DNA from: Nocardioides humilatus
Lineage (GTDB): Bacteria > Actinomycetota > Actinomycetes > Propionibacteriales > Nocardioidaceae
DNA: 64,000 nucleotides
Direction: 5' to 3'
Assembly (NCBI RefSeq): GCF_008373755.1
Contig: NZ_VUJV01000003.1
Location: forward strand, 124,001-188,000
Shown here: one piece after another, positions 35,664 to 43,665 of the stretch
Layout of the letters: every line of letters begins with the position of its first letter
Numbering within the stretch: the first letter of the stretch is position 1
Position numbers and translations under genes: made by a program
The notes under the pieces: generated by a model
Told to the model about the DNA's origin: nothing
Database searches by the model: none
The model's input: only the letters and a program-made list of their open reading frames with translations

Positions 35664-38600
35664 TCAGGCAGGAAACGCCGACATTTGCGCGAGGAGCTCA
35701 CGGGTCGCGGCGACCGCCGGGACCACTCCCTTCGCCTCGTAGACAGCGAGGGCGCGCTCGAAGGTGCTGACGGCTTCATGCCGACCACCCGTTGCCAGCA
35801 GAGCGCGCCCGAGCACCGACAAGGAGTCCCCGAGAGCGAGGATGTCGTCGCCCACCTCGGCGACCTCGACCGCGTCGCGCGCCCGGGCCACGCCGACGAC
35901 GGGATCGCCGACGAGGATCTCCAGCTCGGCCGACGCGACGCGTGCCGCGATCCTCGTCTCCGAGTCGACCTGGTGGGCCATGGCGAAATCAGTGCCTGCC
36001 CTGGCCTGCTCGACGTCGCCCAGTCGGAGGAAGCACACGGCCTGCTGAGCCGCCACGGCCGCCTCCGACGGCTCACCGAAATCGTGGAACAGCGCACGCG
36101 TGCGACCGAGGTGGGCAGCGGCGGCTTCAAAATCGCCTGCGAGCACGGCACACCCGCCGAGCTTCCAGTGCGCGTCGGAGACCCACACCTGCGCCCGGTG
36201 CGACTCGGCGAAGTTGAGCGCGTTGGTCAAGCGGGCACCGGCCAGCTCGAAGTCACCGAGCAGGCCGTCCACCATCCCCAGCTTCATCTCGAGCGCAGCG
36301 GCGTGGAGGGTTCCGGCCTGCGCCTCCGAGATCGCCGCGGAGCACATGTCCCTAAGCGCCAGCGCAGGGAGCGAGCCCCACAGAGCCACCTCGCACAAGC
36401 CCACCAGGCAGTACGGCAGCTCTGCTCCACCCGTCCGGCGGGCGTGCTCCACCGCTCGCCGCATCATGTCGACACCGATGTCGTGCTTGTCGGCGGAGTA
36501 GGCGACGTGTGCGGCTGTCGTCCACGCGCGTACGACGACCCGTCCGTCAGCGATCTCCTCGAGCCGCTCGGCCAGGTCGCGCATCAGGCTGACCGCGGAT
36601 GTTGCCTCCCGGTCGCTGTAGAGCACGTCGGACCGGATCCGGGCCAGCTCGGCGCGCAGCTGCACGTCCTCCGCTGCACCGGACCCGGTAGCGGCGATCG
36701 CGCGTTCGAGCGTGTCACGCGCGGCCGCCTGCTGGGCCATGTCGTGGAGCACCTCGGAAAGGTCCATGAGCAGGCTGGCGCGGAGCGGATGGGCCTCGTC
36801 GAGCAGGGCGAGCGCCCGCGTGAGCAGCCGTTCGGCCGCGCCGTGGTCCGAGGACCCGGTGGCGCGCTCCCCTGCGTCCACGAGCCGCTGCGCCGCCCTC
36901 GATCCGAGCGGGCGAAGGGCATCCTTTCCAGCGCCGAGCTCGCGTCGCAGGAAGAACGATCGTTCGAGGTGCTCCCCCACGATCTCGCTGAACTGCCCGC
37001 CCAGTTCGCCGCCGACCATCGCGCCCACGATGTCGGCATAGGTCCCGTGCAGGTCTGCCCGTCGGCGCTTCGGCGTCGCCGCGTAGACCGCGTCGCGCAC
37101 CAGGATGTGGTGGAAACGGAGTCCATCGGGCTGCTGGTCCTCCAGATCAATCAGCTGCTTGGCCCACAGTGCATCGAGCGTCGCGTCGAGGTCCGGCACC
37201 TCCCCTGCGTTGAGGGCACCTAGTTCCGCCCTGGAGAACTCTTTGCCGACGACCGCAGCCAACTCAGCAGCCCGCCGTTCATCGGGCGGCAGCAGGTCGA
37301 GACGCGCGGCCAGGATGGCGTCGACCGTGGGCGGGATCCTCAGGTCCCCGATGTCCGTCTCGAGGCGCCACGCGCCATCACGTCGCACCAGCAGCCCATC
37401 GTCGATGAGCATCGCGAGGGCTTCCTCGACGACCAGCGGATTGCCCTCGGCCACGGCGACGACGCTCGGCGTGACGTCCCGCGCAGCGTCGCCCGCGCCG
37501 AGCAGCTCGCTGATGAGGAGCCGCGAGTGGTCGCTGTCGAGCAGCGGCACGTCCACCACCGCCGCGTCCGCGATTGTCGCCGACCACGTGGGGTGCGTCT
37601 CGAGGACGTCGGGTCGAGACGTGCACAGCAGCAGTACGGCGGCAGTCGTGCCGCGGGCAACGGCTTCGAGCAGGTCGAGCAGCGACTCGCTCGCCCAGTG
37701 CAGGTCCTCGATCACCACGACCACCGGTTGGTCGCGAGCGCTCGCCACGAGCAGTGCGGCGAGGTCCAGCGCAGCATCCTCGACCGCTCCGGCCAACGGC
37801 CCGAGACCGGCAGCTCCCGCGATGCGCGCCGCCCGGATCAGGGTCGCGTCGTCAGGCTCGTCCTCCAGCGCTCGGGCAACCGCGTGCTGCACCGCTGCTC
37901 CGGTCGTGTCCAGGCCCAGCCCCACGAGCTGGGTGACCACCTCGGCAACCGGGAGCATGGCGATCTCGCCGTAGGGCAGGCACCGACCGGAAACGACCTT
38001 CGCCTCGACCGCGAGCGCCGCGGTGACGTCGCGCACCAGGCGCGACTTGCCGCTGCCAGCGGCTCCCAGCACCGTGACCAGCTGACCGACCCCGTCACCG
38101 CGAGCGGTCGCGAAGGCGGCCAGGAGGGCGTCGTACTCCTGCTGACGGCCGATGAGCGGCGCCGAGAGCCGTCGGCCGAGCGCGCGCGTGTCCGAGACGC
38201 TCAGCACCCGATGGGCGCGGACGTCGTCGCGCTTGCCTTTCAGCCGGAGAGTGAGCGGCTCGCTCTCGACGTAGTCGCGCACGAGCCGGTGGGTCAGCTC
38301 ACCGATCAGGATCCCGTCGGTGTCTGCAGCTGCCTCGAGGCGGGCCGCGACGTTGACCACGTCGCCGACGACGTCGCCGGTCATCACGCCGGTCAGGGCG
38401 TCGTCCGCGACGAGCACCTCGCCGGTGTTGATCCCGGTGCGGGCTCGAATCCGGAGGTCGAGGCCGGCCGGCAGACCCTCGTTGACCTCCGCGAGGGCGG
38501 CGCGCATGTCGACCGCCGCCCGCACGGCCCGCAACGCGTCGTCCTCGTGCGCGGTCGGCAGTCCGAAGACCGCGAGGACCGCGTCGCCGAGGAGGCGCTC

Positions 38601-38846
38601 GACGAGACCGCCGTGGTGCTCGATCACCGCCCGCATCCGGGCGAAGTAGTCCGCGAGCACCTCCCGCAGCGCCTCGGGATCCAGCCGTTCGCCCACGTCG
38701 GTCGACCCGACGAGATCGGTGAAGACGACCGTGACCGTCTTGCGCAGCGTGCGGCGCGGCGCCTGTCGCGCGAGCTCGAACCCGCACGCCATGCAGAAGC
38801 GTGCCTCGGGCGGGCTGTCGGAGCCACAGCGCATGCATGCGGCCAT
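35664..38846 (-). CDS. Class III cyclase / AAA-type ATPase / TPR regulator
   Basis: 1060 residues. A zinc ribbon (Cys4, Cys7, Cys18, Cys21) is followed by a class III nucleotide cyclase domain (about 35-215: VFTDLVGSTD with metal Asp44, LLGDAVLAVFG with metal Asp88, GINTGEVL, VVNVAARLE with Asn165 and Arg169), then a STAND-like ATPase (LIGRQQEYDALLAAF, Walker A GAAGSGKS 261-268) and a long C-terminal helical TPR region. The canonical substrate-lysine position before LLGD reads Arg. This architecture is common in actinobacteria and is thought to couple a signal to cyclic-nucleotide synthesis. The ligand is unknown. Confidence 0.9.
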   Translation of the reverse strand: MAACMRCGSDSPPEARFCMACGFELARQAPRRTLRKTVTVVFTDLVGSTDVGERLDPEALREVLADYFARMRAVIEHHGGLVERLLGDAVLAVFGLPTAHEDDALRAVRAAVDMRAALAEVNEGLPAGLDLRIRARTGINTGEVLVADDALTGVMTGDVVGDVVNVAARLEAAADTDGILIGELTHRLVRDYVESEPLTLRLKGKRDDVRAHRVLSVSDTRALGRRLSAPLIGRQQEYDALLAAFATARGDGVGQLVTVLGAAGSGKSRLVRDVTAALAVEAKVVSGRCLPYGEIAMLPVAEVVTQLVGLGLDTTGAAVQHAVARALEDEPDDATLIRAARIAGAAGLGPLAGAVEDAALDLAALLVASARDQPVVVVIEDLHWASESLLDLLEAVARGTTAAVLLLCTSRPDVLETHPTWSATIADAAVVDVPLLDSDHSRLLISELLGAGDAARDVTPSVVAVAEGNPLVVEEALAMLIDDGLLVRRDGAWRLETDIGDLRIPPTVDAILAARLDLLPPDERRAAELAAVVGKEFSRAELGALNAGEVPDLDATLDALWAKQLIDLEDQQPDGLRFHHILVRDAVYAATPKRRRADLHGTYADIVGAMVGGELGGQFSEIVGEHLERSFFLRRELGAGKDALRPLGSRAAQRLVDAGERATGSSDHGAAERLLTRALALLDEAHPLRASLLMDLSEVLHDMAQQAAARDTLERAIAATGSGAAEDVQLRAELARIRSDVLYSDREATSAVSLMRDLAERLEEIADGRVVVRAWTTAAHVAYSADKHDIGVDMMRRAVEHARRTGGAELPYCLVGLCEVALWGSLPALALRDMCSAAISEAQAGTLHAAALEMKLGMVDGLLGDFELAGARLTNALNFAESHRAQVWVSDAHWKLGGCAVLAGDFEAAAAHLGRTRALFHDFGEPSEAAVAAQQAVCFLRLGDVEQARAGTDFAMAHQVDSETRIAARVASAELEILVGDPVVGVARARDAVEVAEVGDDILALGDSLSVLGRALLATGGRHEAVSTFERALAVYEAKGVVPAVAATRELLAQMSAFPA

Positions 38847-38876
38847 AACCGGACGATACGCGTCGACAACGCCGAT

Positions 38877-38919
38877 GTGCGGTGCTCAGCTCCCAGATCC
38901 TGGGAGCTGAGCACCGCAC
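38877..38919 (-). terminator. Perfect 20-bp stem upstream of the cyclase gene
   Basis: Arms 38877-38896 (GTGCGGTGCTCAGCTCCCAG) and 38900-38919 are perfect inverted copies with a three-base loop ATC. It lies 19 bases after the AmiS/UreI stop on the minus strand and 30 bases before the cyclase start. It is probably the terminator of the five-gene operon, though it lacks a U-run; an operator role for the cyclase gene is an alternative. Confidence 0.55.
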
Positions 38920-38938
38920 TGTGCCGGCCGCGGTGACG

Positions 38939-39577
38939 TCAGGCCGACACGGGGATCCGCACCTCCGCCGGAGTGGGCGCTGCGGCGGGTGCGGGCAGGG
39001 GCTTCCGGAGGGCGACCGCAACGAAGACCACCCCGGACAAGAAGATGCTCGCCGCGATCTGGCCGGTGGTGACCTGGTCCCACTCCCCCAGCAGGATCAC
39101 GAAGCCGGGCACGGTGCAGGTGGTGAACGCCTGGATGAGCGTCAGCCAGCCGGCGGCCGCGGTCAGCCGGGTCACGCCGAGGGCGAGCACCAGCCAGAAG
39201 ACGGTCCACAAGACCGACCACTGGAACCAGAGCAGGCCGGACGGGGTGTCGTCGAACCGTACGACGTTGACGACGCCGAACCCGGCCGCGACGACGGCGA
39301 CCCAGAGGGAGTACCACCCCAGACCGCTGGCGTCGTAGCCCTTGAGGTTGCCGATGCCGACGTAGAGGTAGGTGAATCCGAAGAGGAAGATCCCGGCGGC
39401 GCCGAGGATCTCGTCCGGCGTCGTCGCGTGGCTGATCAGCCAGAACGGGATCGCCGTCTGGAGACCGCCCACGAAGAGGTTGAAGACGCCGGCGCTCTTG
39501 GCGTCGACCTTGCCCAGGAAGAGCAGGCCGTTGACGAAGAGCACGGCACCGACGAAGAGCAGACCGACTGCAGACAT
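38939..39577 (-). CDS. AmiS/UreI-family urea/amide channel
   Basis: 212 residues with six to seven hydrophobic helices (VGLLFVGAVLFVNGLLFLG, TPDEILGAAGIFLFGFTYLYVG, WFQWSVLWTVFWLVLALG) and a proline-rich tail. The fold and the GLLWFQWSVLW / FGFTYLYVG segments match the AmiS/UreI family, channels for urea or short amides. It is the last gene of an operon that starts with a MetNIQ-type transporter; an amide-like product or substrate of the flavoenzyme just upstream is possible but unproven. The gap to that gene is 11 bases. Confidence 0.85.
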   Translation of the reverse strand: MSAVGLLFVGAVLFVNGLLFLGKVDAKSAGVFNLFVGGLQTAIPFWLISHATTPDEILGAAGIFLFGFTYLYVGIGNLKGYDASGLGWYSLWVAVVAAGFGVVNVVRFDDTPSGLLWFQWSVLWTVFWLVLALGVTRLTAAAGWLTLIQAFTTCTVPGFVILLGEWDQVTTGQIAASIFLSGVVFVAVALRKPLPAPAAAPTPAEVRIPVSA

Positions 39578-39588
39578 GGGCTCACTCC

Positions 39589-40809
39589 TCAGAAGTAGGC
39601 GTTCGCGGGGAACGCGGTGCCGTGGACGACGTTGGCGCCGACCGCGGTCGCCTTGAGGAAGGTCGGGTTGTGCGTCGAGATCGTGCGCACGTTGCGCCAG
39701 TGCCGGTCGAGGTTGTGGATCGCCTGCGTGGCCGAGGTCCCGCCGACGTCGAACAGCTTCGCGGCCGTCGCGTAGGAGAACCGGTCCACAGCGACCTTCG
39801 CGTGCGCCGCAGCCAGCTGGGCCGCTTCGGCCGCTGCTTCGGTCGGCACTCCGTCGACGACCGAGTCGACGGCGGCCTGGAGCGCCTCGGCCGCCTTCAG
39901 GACGATCGCCTCCGCGGCGAACGCGTCCGCGGAGATCTCCCCGATCACCTGCAGCACCTGCGGGTCCTCCGCAGGGCTCTGGGGCGCATTGGCGTGGCTG
40001 TAGTTGCGGGCCCGCTTCTTGACGAGCTCGGCGGCGTCGTTGCGGACGCTGCGCAGGATCCCCGCCGTGACGGCCTGGAGGTAGAGCTGCAGGAACGCAC
40101 CTTGGTAGCCGGGGACCGGCTCCCCGTCGGGCTCACCGAGGTCGAAGAACTCCTCGGCCTCCACGCGGACGTTGTCGAGCTGGGTGGTGCCCGTGCCGGT
40201 GAGCCGCTGACCGAAGCCGTCCCAGTCGTCGAGGATCGTCACCCCCTCGCGATCAACGGGGATCACCGCGCCGGCGATCCGGCCGTGCGGGGCCGCAGCC
40301 CAGATCTGCGTGTAGTTCGAGTAGATGCTCCCGGTCGAGTAGAACTTCGTGCCGTTGAGGCGGTAGCCGCCGTCGGACTCGGGGATGAACGCCGTGTCGA
40401 AGTACAGCCCGACCGGCTTCCTGCTCTGCTCGCTGAACCCGTTGCCGACCAGCTTGTTGTCGACGGCCAGCGCGAGCCGGGCGCGGAACGCCGGGTCGTC
40501 GATGCTCTGGAGGTGCTGCTCGACGAACCAGTAGTGCGTGCGGAGGATGTGAGCAGCGTTGGAGTCAGCCTCGGCCAGGTCGATCAGCGCCGCGAAGAAC
40601 TCCGGGACGGTGAGTCCGGCCCCGCCGCTCTCCACCGGGATCCGCAGCCGACCGAGCCCGGCCTTCTTGATCCACTCGATCACCTCGTGAGGCGCGATCT
40701 GCTCGCGCTCACGTTCCTCGACACCGGCGTGGATCCGGTCGAGCAGCTCGATCCAGGCACGGGTGCCAGGACGTACGACGTCGGTCGCGATGTTGGTCTG
40801 CACAGTCAT
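39589..40809 (-). CDS. DszC/SfnB-type flavin-dependent monooxygenase
   Basis: 406 residues with the acyl-CoA dehydrogenase fold. The blocks LDDWDGFGQRLTGTGTTQLD and NLDRHWRNVRTISTHNP mark the DszC/SfnB/IbdH group and are shared with the gene at 13598-14866. DszC-type enzymes use reduced flavin and O2 on sulfur or nitrogen heterocycles; SfnB-type enzymes belong to organosulfur use. No flavin reductase lies in this operon, so reduced flavin must come from elsewhere, for example the 16.0-17.1 kb genes. The ATG at 40809 has GGAG upstream. Co-transcribed with the transporter genes (14-base gap). Confidence 0.82.
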   Translation of the reverse strand: MTVQTNIATDVVRPGTRAWIELLDRIHAGVEEREREQIAPHEVIEWIKKAGLGRLRIPVESGGAGLTVPEFFAALIDLAEADSNAAHILRTHYWFVEQHLQSIDDPAFRARLALAVDNKLVGNGFSEQSRKPVGLYFDTAFIPESDGGYRLNGTKFYSTGSIYSNYTQIWAAAPHGRIAGAVIPVDREGVTILDDWDGFGQRLTGTGTTQLDNVRVEAEEFFDLGEPDGEPVPGYQGAFLQLYLQAVTAGILRSVRNDAAELVKKRARNYSHANAPQSPAEDPQVLQVIGEISADAFAAEAIVLKAAEALQAAVDSVVDGVPTEAAAEAAQLAAAHAKVAVDRFSYATAAKLFDVGGTSATQAIHNLDRHWRNVRTISTHNPTFLKATAVGANVVHGTAFPANAYF

Positions 40810-40823
40810 GGGGGGTCTCCTAC

Positions 40824-41774
40824 TCACTCGTCCGACACCGGCGCGAGCTGGCCGGCGAGGTTGGGGTCGTCGTTGTCGGCCAGGTAGTCCTGGACGCGGG
40901 GGTCGAAGAAGATCTCCTCGAGCTTCTGGACCTGGGGGTCGTCGACGTACTCGGTGCCGACGACGAGCTGGCCGGCAAACGCCAGAGGGGCCGCCGGTTC
41001 GTAGATGCGGTACTCCTCAGGAGTGCCGGCGTCGACGAAGGACATGTTGTAGTCGATGACCGCGTCGACGGAATCCAGCGTGCGCGGGCCGGCGCCGTAC
41101 TCCATGTAGGTGAACGTGTAGCCGCCGATGTTGTCGGCGATGTCGGCCTCGGTGGCCGCCCACGGGTCGACGCCGTCCTTGAAGGTGAGCTTGCCCGCCC
41201 GCTCCAGGATCCACAGCGCCTGCGCGGTGTTGGCAGGGTCGTTGAGCAGGGCGATCTCGGCGCCATCGGGCAGGTCGTCGATCGAGTCGTACTTGGTCGA
41301 GTAGATCGAGTAGGACCACTGGAAGACCGGGCCCAGCGCGGTGAGCTTCATCCCCGTGGACTCGATGACCTGCTTGAGCCGCTGGTTGTGCTGGTAGATG
41401 TTGGCGATGTAGTCGCCGTCGGCCGTCGCCTGGTCGAGCTGGTTGCCGTCCTCGATGCCGACCGGCTCGATCGTGATGCCGTGGTCGGGCGCGATCTCCT
41501 GGTCGAGGTATTCGAGGAAGGCTTGCTCGCTGGCGCTCGACGCCTGGTAGGCGATCTTGAAGTTGTTGCTGAAGTGGCTGCCCTCGACGGCCTTCTCGTC
41601 GGCGCCGCCGCCGTACTTGAGCCAGAGGCCGACGCCGACCGAGAGCACGATGACGACGACCCCGATCGGGATCAGCCAGCGTCCCGGACCACCGCCGAGG
41701 TCGATGCTCTCGCGGTCGTCCGGCGCGCGGTGGTGCCCGCCTGTCTGCTGGTCGGGTTGGTGCGTGGTGGACAT
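40824..41774 (-). CDS. MetQ/NlpA-family substrate-binding protein, membrane anchored
   Basis: 316 residues. A polar N-terminus (HQPDQQTGGHHRAPDD) is followed by one hydrophobic helix (about residues 33-53, WLIPIGVVVIVLSVGVGLWL) and then the NlpA/MetQ fold (FKIAYQASSASEQAFLEYL, IANIYQHNQRLKQVIESTG, IALLNDPANTAQALWILERAG). MetQ proteins bind methionine or related sulfur compounds. There is no cysteine after the hydrophobic segment, so the lipid anchor usual in MetQ is replaced by a transmembrane anchor. Partner of the metI- and metN-like genes just upstream (21-base gap). Confidence 0.88.
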   Translation of the reverse strand: MSTTHQPDQQTGGHHRAPDDRESIDLGGGPGRWLIPIGVVVIVLSVGVGLWLKYGGGADEKAVEGSHFSNNFKIAYQASSASEQAFLEYLDQEIAPDHGITIEPVGIEDGNQLDQATADGDYIANIYQHNQRLKQVIESTGMKLTALGPVFQWSYSIYSTKYDSIDDLPDGAEIALLNDPANTAQALWILERAGKLTFKDGVDPWAATEADIADNIGGYTFTYMEYGAGPRTLDSVDAVIDYNMSFVDAGTPEEYRIYEPAAPLAFAGQLVVGTEYVDDPQVQKLEEIFFDPRVQDYLADNDDPNLAGQLAPVSDE

Positions 41775-41795
41775 GCAGGTCCCTTTCTCGGGGGG

Positions 41796-42467
41796 TCAGT
41801 GGGTGAGGGCGCGCACGAGTCGGTCGCCGCTGAACTGGATCGCCTGCACCATCGCGATCAGGACCACGATGCAGGCGATCATCACGTGGTCGTCGAACCG
41901 CCTGTAGCCGTTGTTGACGGCCAGGTAGCCGATGCCACCGGCGCCGATGGCGCCCGCGATGGCCGAGTACTCGATCATCGCGATGACGTTGAGGGTGAGC
42001 CCTGCGACGAGACCCGGAAGGGCCTCGCGCAGCTGGATGCCGCGCACGATCTGCCAGCGGTTCGACCCGCTCGCGAGGCCGACGTCGAGGACCTCGCGCG
42101 GGACCTCACGGACGGCGTTCTCCGTCAGCCGCGCGAAGAACGCGACGCCGGCGATCGACATCGGGATGAGCGCAGCCTTGAAGCCGATCGTGGTGCCGAA
42201 GACCAGCTTGGTCACCGGGATGACCGCAGCCATCAGCACGAGGAACGGGAGCGACCGGCCGAGGTTGGCGATCCAGCTGATCGACACGTTCACCGCACGG
42301 TGCGGCCTCAGGCCGAGGGGCGAGGTGTTGAAGATCAGCAGACCCAGCGGCCCGCCCAGGAGCACGACGATCGACATCACGAGCACGACCGTGCGGACCG
42401 TCTCGCCCAGGGCTGGCAGCAACAGGTCGTCGACGTCGGGCCAGGGCGTCGAGAGCAGACTGATCAC
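41796..42467 (-). CDS. MetI-family ABC transporter permease
   Basis: 223 residues with five hydrophobic helices of the binding-protein-dependent permease type. Seen: LLLPALGETVRTVVLVMSIV at the N-terminus and the EAA-like loop LREALPGLVAGLTLNVIAMIEY followed by AIAGAIGAGGIGYLAVNNGY, typical of MetI. Starts at a GTG overlapping the stop of the ATPase gene (GTGA). Confidence 0.92.
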   Translation of the reverse strand: MISLLSTPWPDVDDLLLPALGETVRTVVLVMSIVVLLGGPLGLLIFNTSPLGLRPHRAVNVSISWIANLGRSLPFLVLMAAVIPVTKLVFGTTIGFKAALIPMSIAGVAFFARLTENAVREVPREVLDVGLASGSNRWQIVRGIQLREALPGLVAGLTLNVIAMIEYSAIAGAIGAGGIGYLAVNNGYRRFDDHVMIACIVVLIAMVQAIQFSGDRLVRALTH

Positions 42468-43459
42468 GCGGCAGACTCCGCTCGCACGGCCCGCAAGGAC
42501 GTGACCGGCTCCGCGGCGAGGCCGAGGTCGGCGAGGACGTCGACCACCCGCCGCTCGTCCAATCGGGGGTCGAGCCCGACGGTGAGCCTGCCGACCGAGG
42601 TGTCACCCGACTCCTCGACCAGCGCAGCGAGGACCGCGATGTCGCCGAGGTCGCGACCGGCGTGACTGAGCCACACGGGCGACACGGCGCCGCGGTAGCG
42701 CAAGGTCCACAACCGCCGGCCGTCCGCGGCAGGCACGGTCGGCATCGGCAGGAGCGCCCGCGAGAGCGGCGAGTCGGACCGTCGTACGACGTCGGCGACC
42801 GCGCCCTGCTCCACGATCCGTCCGTGGTCGAGCTGCGCGACGTGGTCCGCGATGCTGCGCACCACGTCCATCTCGTGGGTGATCACCAAGATCGTGACGC
42901 CGAGGTCGTCGCGGAGCTCGGTCAGGAGGTCGAGGATTGCCCGGGTGGCGTCCGGATCGAGGCCGGAGGTGGCCTCGTCCGAGAGCAGCACGGACGGCTG
43001 CAGCGCCAGGCCGCGCGCGATCCCCACGCGCTGCCGCTGCCCTCCGGACAGCTGCGACGGGTAGTGGTTGGCCCGCTGGAGCATCCCCACCCGCTCCAGC
43101 AGGTCGCCGACCCGGCGCCGGATCTCGGCCTCGGGGACTCCCTGGTGCCGCATCGGCAACGCGATGTTCTGCGCGGCGGTCAGCCGGCGCAGCAGGTTGG
43201 CGGACTGGAAGACGGTGCCGATCTCGCGGCGGGCCAGCCGCAGCTGCTTGCCCGAGAGTGCCGCGAGGTCCTGGCCACTGACGGTGATGCTGCCGCTCGT
43301 CGGCCGCTCGAGCAGGTTGATGCAGCGCGCAAGCGTGCTCTTCCCCGCTCCGCTCGGACCGACGACGGCCGCGATCTGCCCGTCAGCGACGGTCAGGTCG
43401 ATACCGTCGAGCACGCGGGTGTCGCCGTAGGCCTTGGTCAGGCCGGAGATCTCGATCAT
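42464..43459 (-). CDS. MetN-family ABC transporter ATPase with NIL-like tail
   Basis: 331 residues. Walker A GPSGAGKS (34-41), signature LSGGQRQRVGIARGL, Walker B SVLLSDEATSGLDPD, H-loop VITHEMDV. The last about 80 residues (from TLRYRGAVSPVWLSHAGRDL) resemble the NIL domain that binds methionine and inhibits MetN when methionine is plentiful. The ATG start is in the AT-richer leader; an open frame upstream is not coding-like. First gene of the operon metN-, metI-, metQ-like, flavoenzyme, AmiS/UreI. Import of an organosulfur compound or methionine is likely. Confidence 0.92.
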   Translation of the reverse strand: MIEISGLTKAYGDTRVLDGIDLTVADGQIAAVVGPSGAGKSTLARCINLLERPTSGSITVSGQDLAALSGKQLRLARREIGTVFQSANLLRRLTAAQNIALPMRHQGVPEAEIRRRVGDLLERVGMLQRANHYPSQLSGGQRQRVGIARGLALQPSVLLSDEATSGLDPDATRAILDLLTELRDDLGVTILVITHEMDVVRSIADHVAQLDHGRIVEQGAVADVVRRSDSPLSRALLPMPTVPAADGRRLWTLRYRGAVSPVWLSHAGRDLGDIAVLAALVEESGDTSVGRLTVGLDPRLDERRVVDVLADLGLAAEPVTSLRAVRAESAA

Positions 43460-43665
43460 CGTGTCCCTCGGTTGTGCTCGGTGGTTGAGGTGCGAAACGA
43501 AACAAACCTCAAAACCTCTTAACTCGACTGACGTTATAGACATTCAACCCCGAGAACAGAGAGCCACGTCACATCCGACGATCGGTTCGGCCGATGCCCG
43601 GATAGGCCCCGACTTCCGACCCTGGTCGGATCCGGCCGGTCTCGTGGCGCTCTACGCTCGCTCCC
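43460..43665. promoter_or_regulatory. Divergent control region, transporter operon / monooxygenase
   Basis: 206 bases without a gene. An AT-richer core (43500-43560, including GACGTTATAGACATTC) probably holds the promoters of both divergent genes. No SAM riboswitch, T-box or clear regulator site was recognised. A REP-like element (43480-43518) lies near the transporter start. Confidence 0.45.
43480..43518 (+). repeat. REP-like element, copy 1 (degenerate)
   Basis: Starts GGTGGTTGAGGTGCGA and ends CCTC-AAAACCTC; 39 bases, imperfectly palindromic (GGTTGAGG at the left, CCTCAAAACC at the right). It matches the 38-base copy at 55023-55060 except that the centre and several G or C bases have become A. 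It lies in the 5' region of the metN-like gene. Confidence 0.72.

Noticed and set aside
43460-43665. SAM riboswitch before the metN-like gene
   Set aside because: No conserved SAM-I/IV core pattern or paired helices could be recognised.
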